From NCBI GenBank assembly GCA_016932035.1, contig JAFGDR010000019.1:1-29575 (forward strand): 29,575 nt of DNA, given 5' to 3'. Shown piece after piece: positions 29,530 to 29,575 of the stretch (positions are counted from its first letter, which is position 1; the number at the start of each line of letters is the position of its first letter). The notes beneath the pieces were generated by a model, which ran no database searches, was not told where the DNA came from, and worked only from the letters and a program-made list of their open reading frames with translations. The translations under genes and the position numbers were made by a program. The DNA comes from Candidatus Cloacimonadota bacterium (lineage in GTDB: Bacteria > Cloacimonadota > Cloacimonadia > JGIOTU-2).

Positions 29530-29575
29530 TTAATACAGAGCGTCGGTCTCAATCCTTTCAATATCAGCACCAAGT
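29530..29575 (-). CDS. C-terminal end of an upstream gene, possibly murA
   Basis: Only the last 14 residues lie in the window: LGADIERIETDALY followed by TAA (29532-29530). The LGADIERI sequence resembles the C-terminal helix and strand of UDP-N-acetylglucosamine 1-carboxyvinyltransferase (MurA, E. coli ending LGANIERV). The stretch is short, so identity is tentative, but a stop 2 bases before pgpA on the same strand makes a real gene end likely. Confidence 0.5.
   Translation of the reverse strand, partial: LGADIERIETDALY

Overview
This is a gene-dense, AT-rich bacterial chromosome segment with no rRNA, CRISPR array, insertion sequence or phage gene. The combination of a secreted protein ending in a FlgD-like/type A (T9SS-style) C-terminal sorting domain, a very large SurA-like foldase, a PorV/DUF5723-like outer-membrane barrel and several starts without a Shine-Dalgarno points to a Gram-negative member of the FCB superphylum. 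Candidatus Cloacimonadota or a relative is the best guess, but this is inferred from protein style and not from a phylogenetic marker.

Layout. (1) 4-10334, all plus strand, almost no spacing: secreted TPR protein, glyQ, a nucleotidyltransferase-fold protein, a BaiN/HI0933-type flavoprotein, a PHP phosphoesterase, an MBL-fold hydrolase, guaA and a 948-aa SurA/PpiD-like foldase. (2) 10412-12077: tRNA-Phe(GAA), then pdxA and rnhB overlapping by 4 bases. (3) 12184-19073: a surface cassette of three coupled genes (heparinase II/III-like secreted protein with sorting domain, 989-aa repeat lipoprotein, outer-membrane barrel) closed by a clear intrinsic terminator. (4) 19367-23988: HtrA-type protease, murJ and uvrC, tightly coupled. 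(5) 24080-25669: REC-GAF-HD-GYP response regulator. (6) 27803-25720, minus strand: OsmC-family protein, purC, a stand-alone REC protein and an unknown 112-aa protein, ended by a hairpin with a U-tract. (7) 27911-29053: exported esterase with an N-terminal CBM48-like domain, divergent from region 6. (8) 29575-29057, minus strand: end of an upstream gene (possibly murA) and pgpA, convergent with the esterase.

How it fits together. Most genes are housekeeping: translation (glyQ, tRNA-Phe), purine synthesis (guaA, purC), vitamin B6 (pdxA), envelope biogenesis (foldase, HtrA, murJ, pgpA), DNA repair and replication (uvrC, rnhB). The accessory content is the surface cassette in region 3 and the signalling proteins in regions 5 and 6 (two response regulators but no histidine kinase). 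A TTGACA hexamer occurs in every intergenic gap longer than 90 bases, placed as a -35 box for the next gene.

The largest gap without a recognised gene is 19074-19366 (293 bases). It holds a terminator, a possible gene remnant, a 12-base palindrome and a candidate promoter. The best candidate for something undescribed is the region 3 cassette, in particular its repeat-built lipoprotein.
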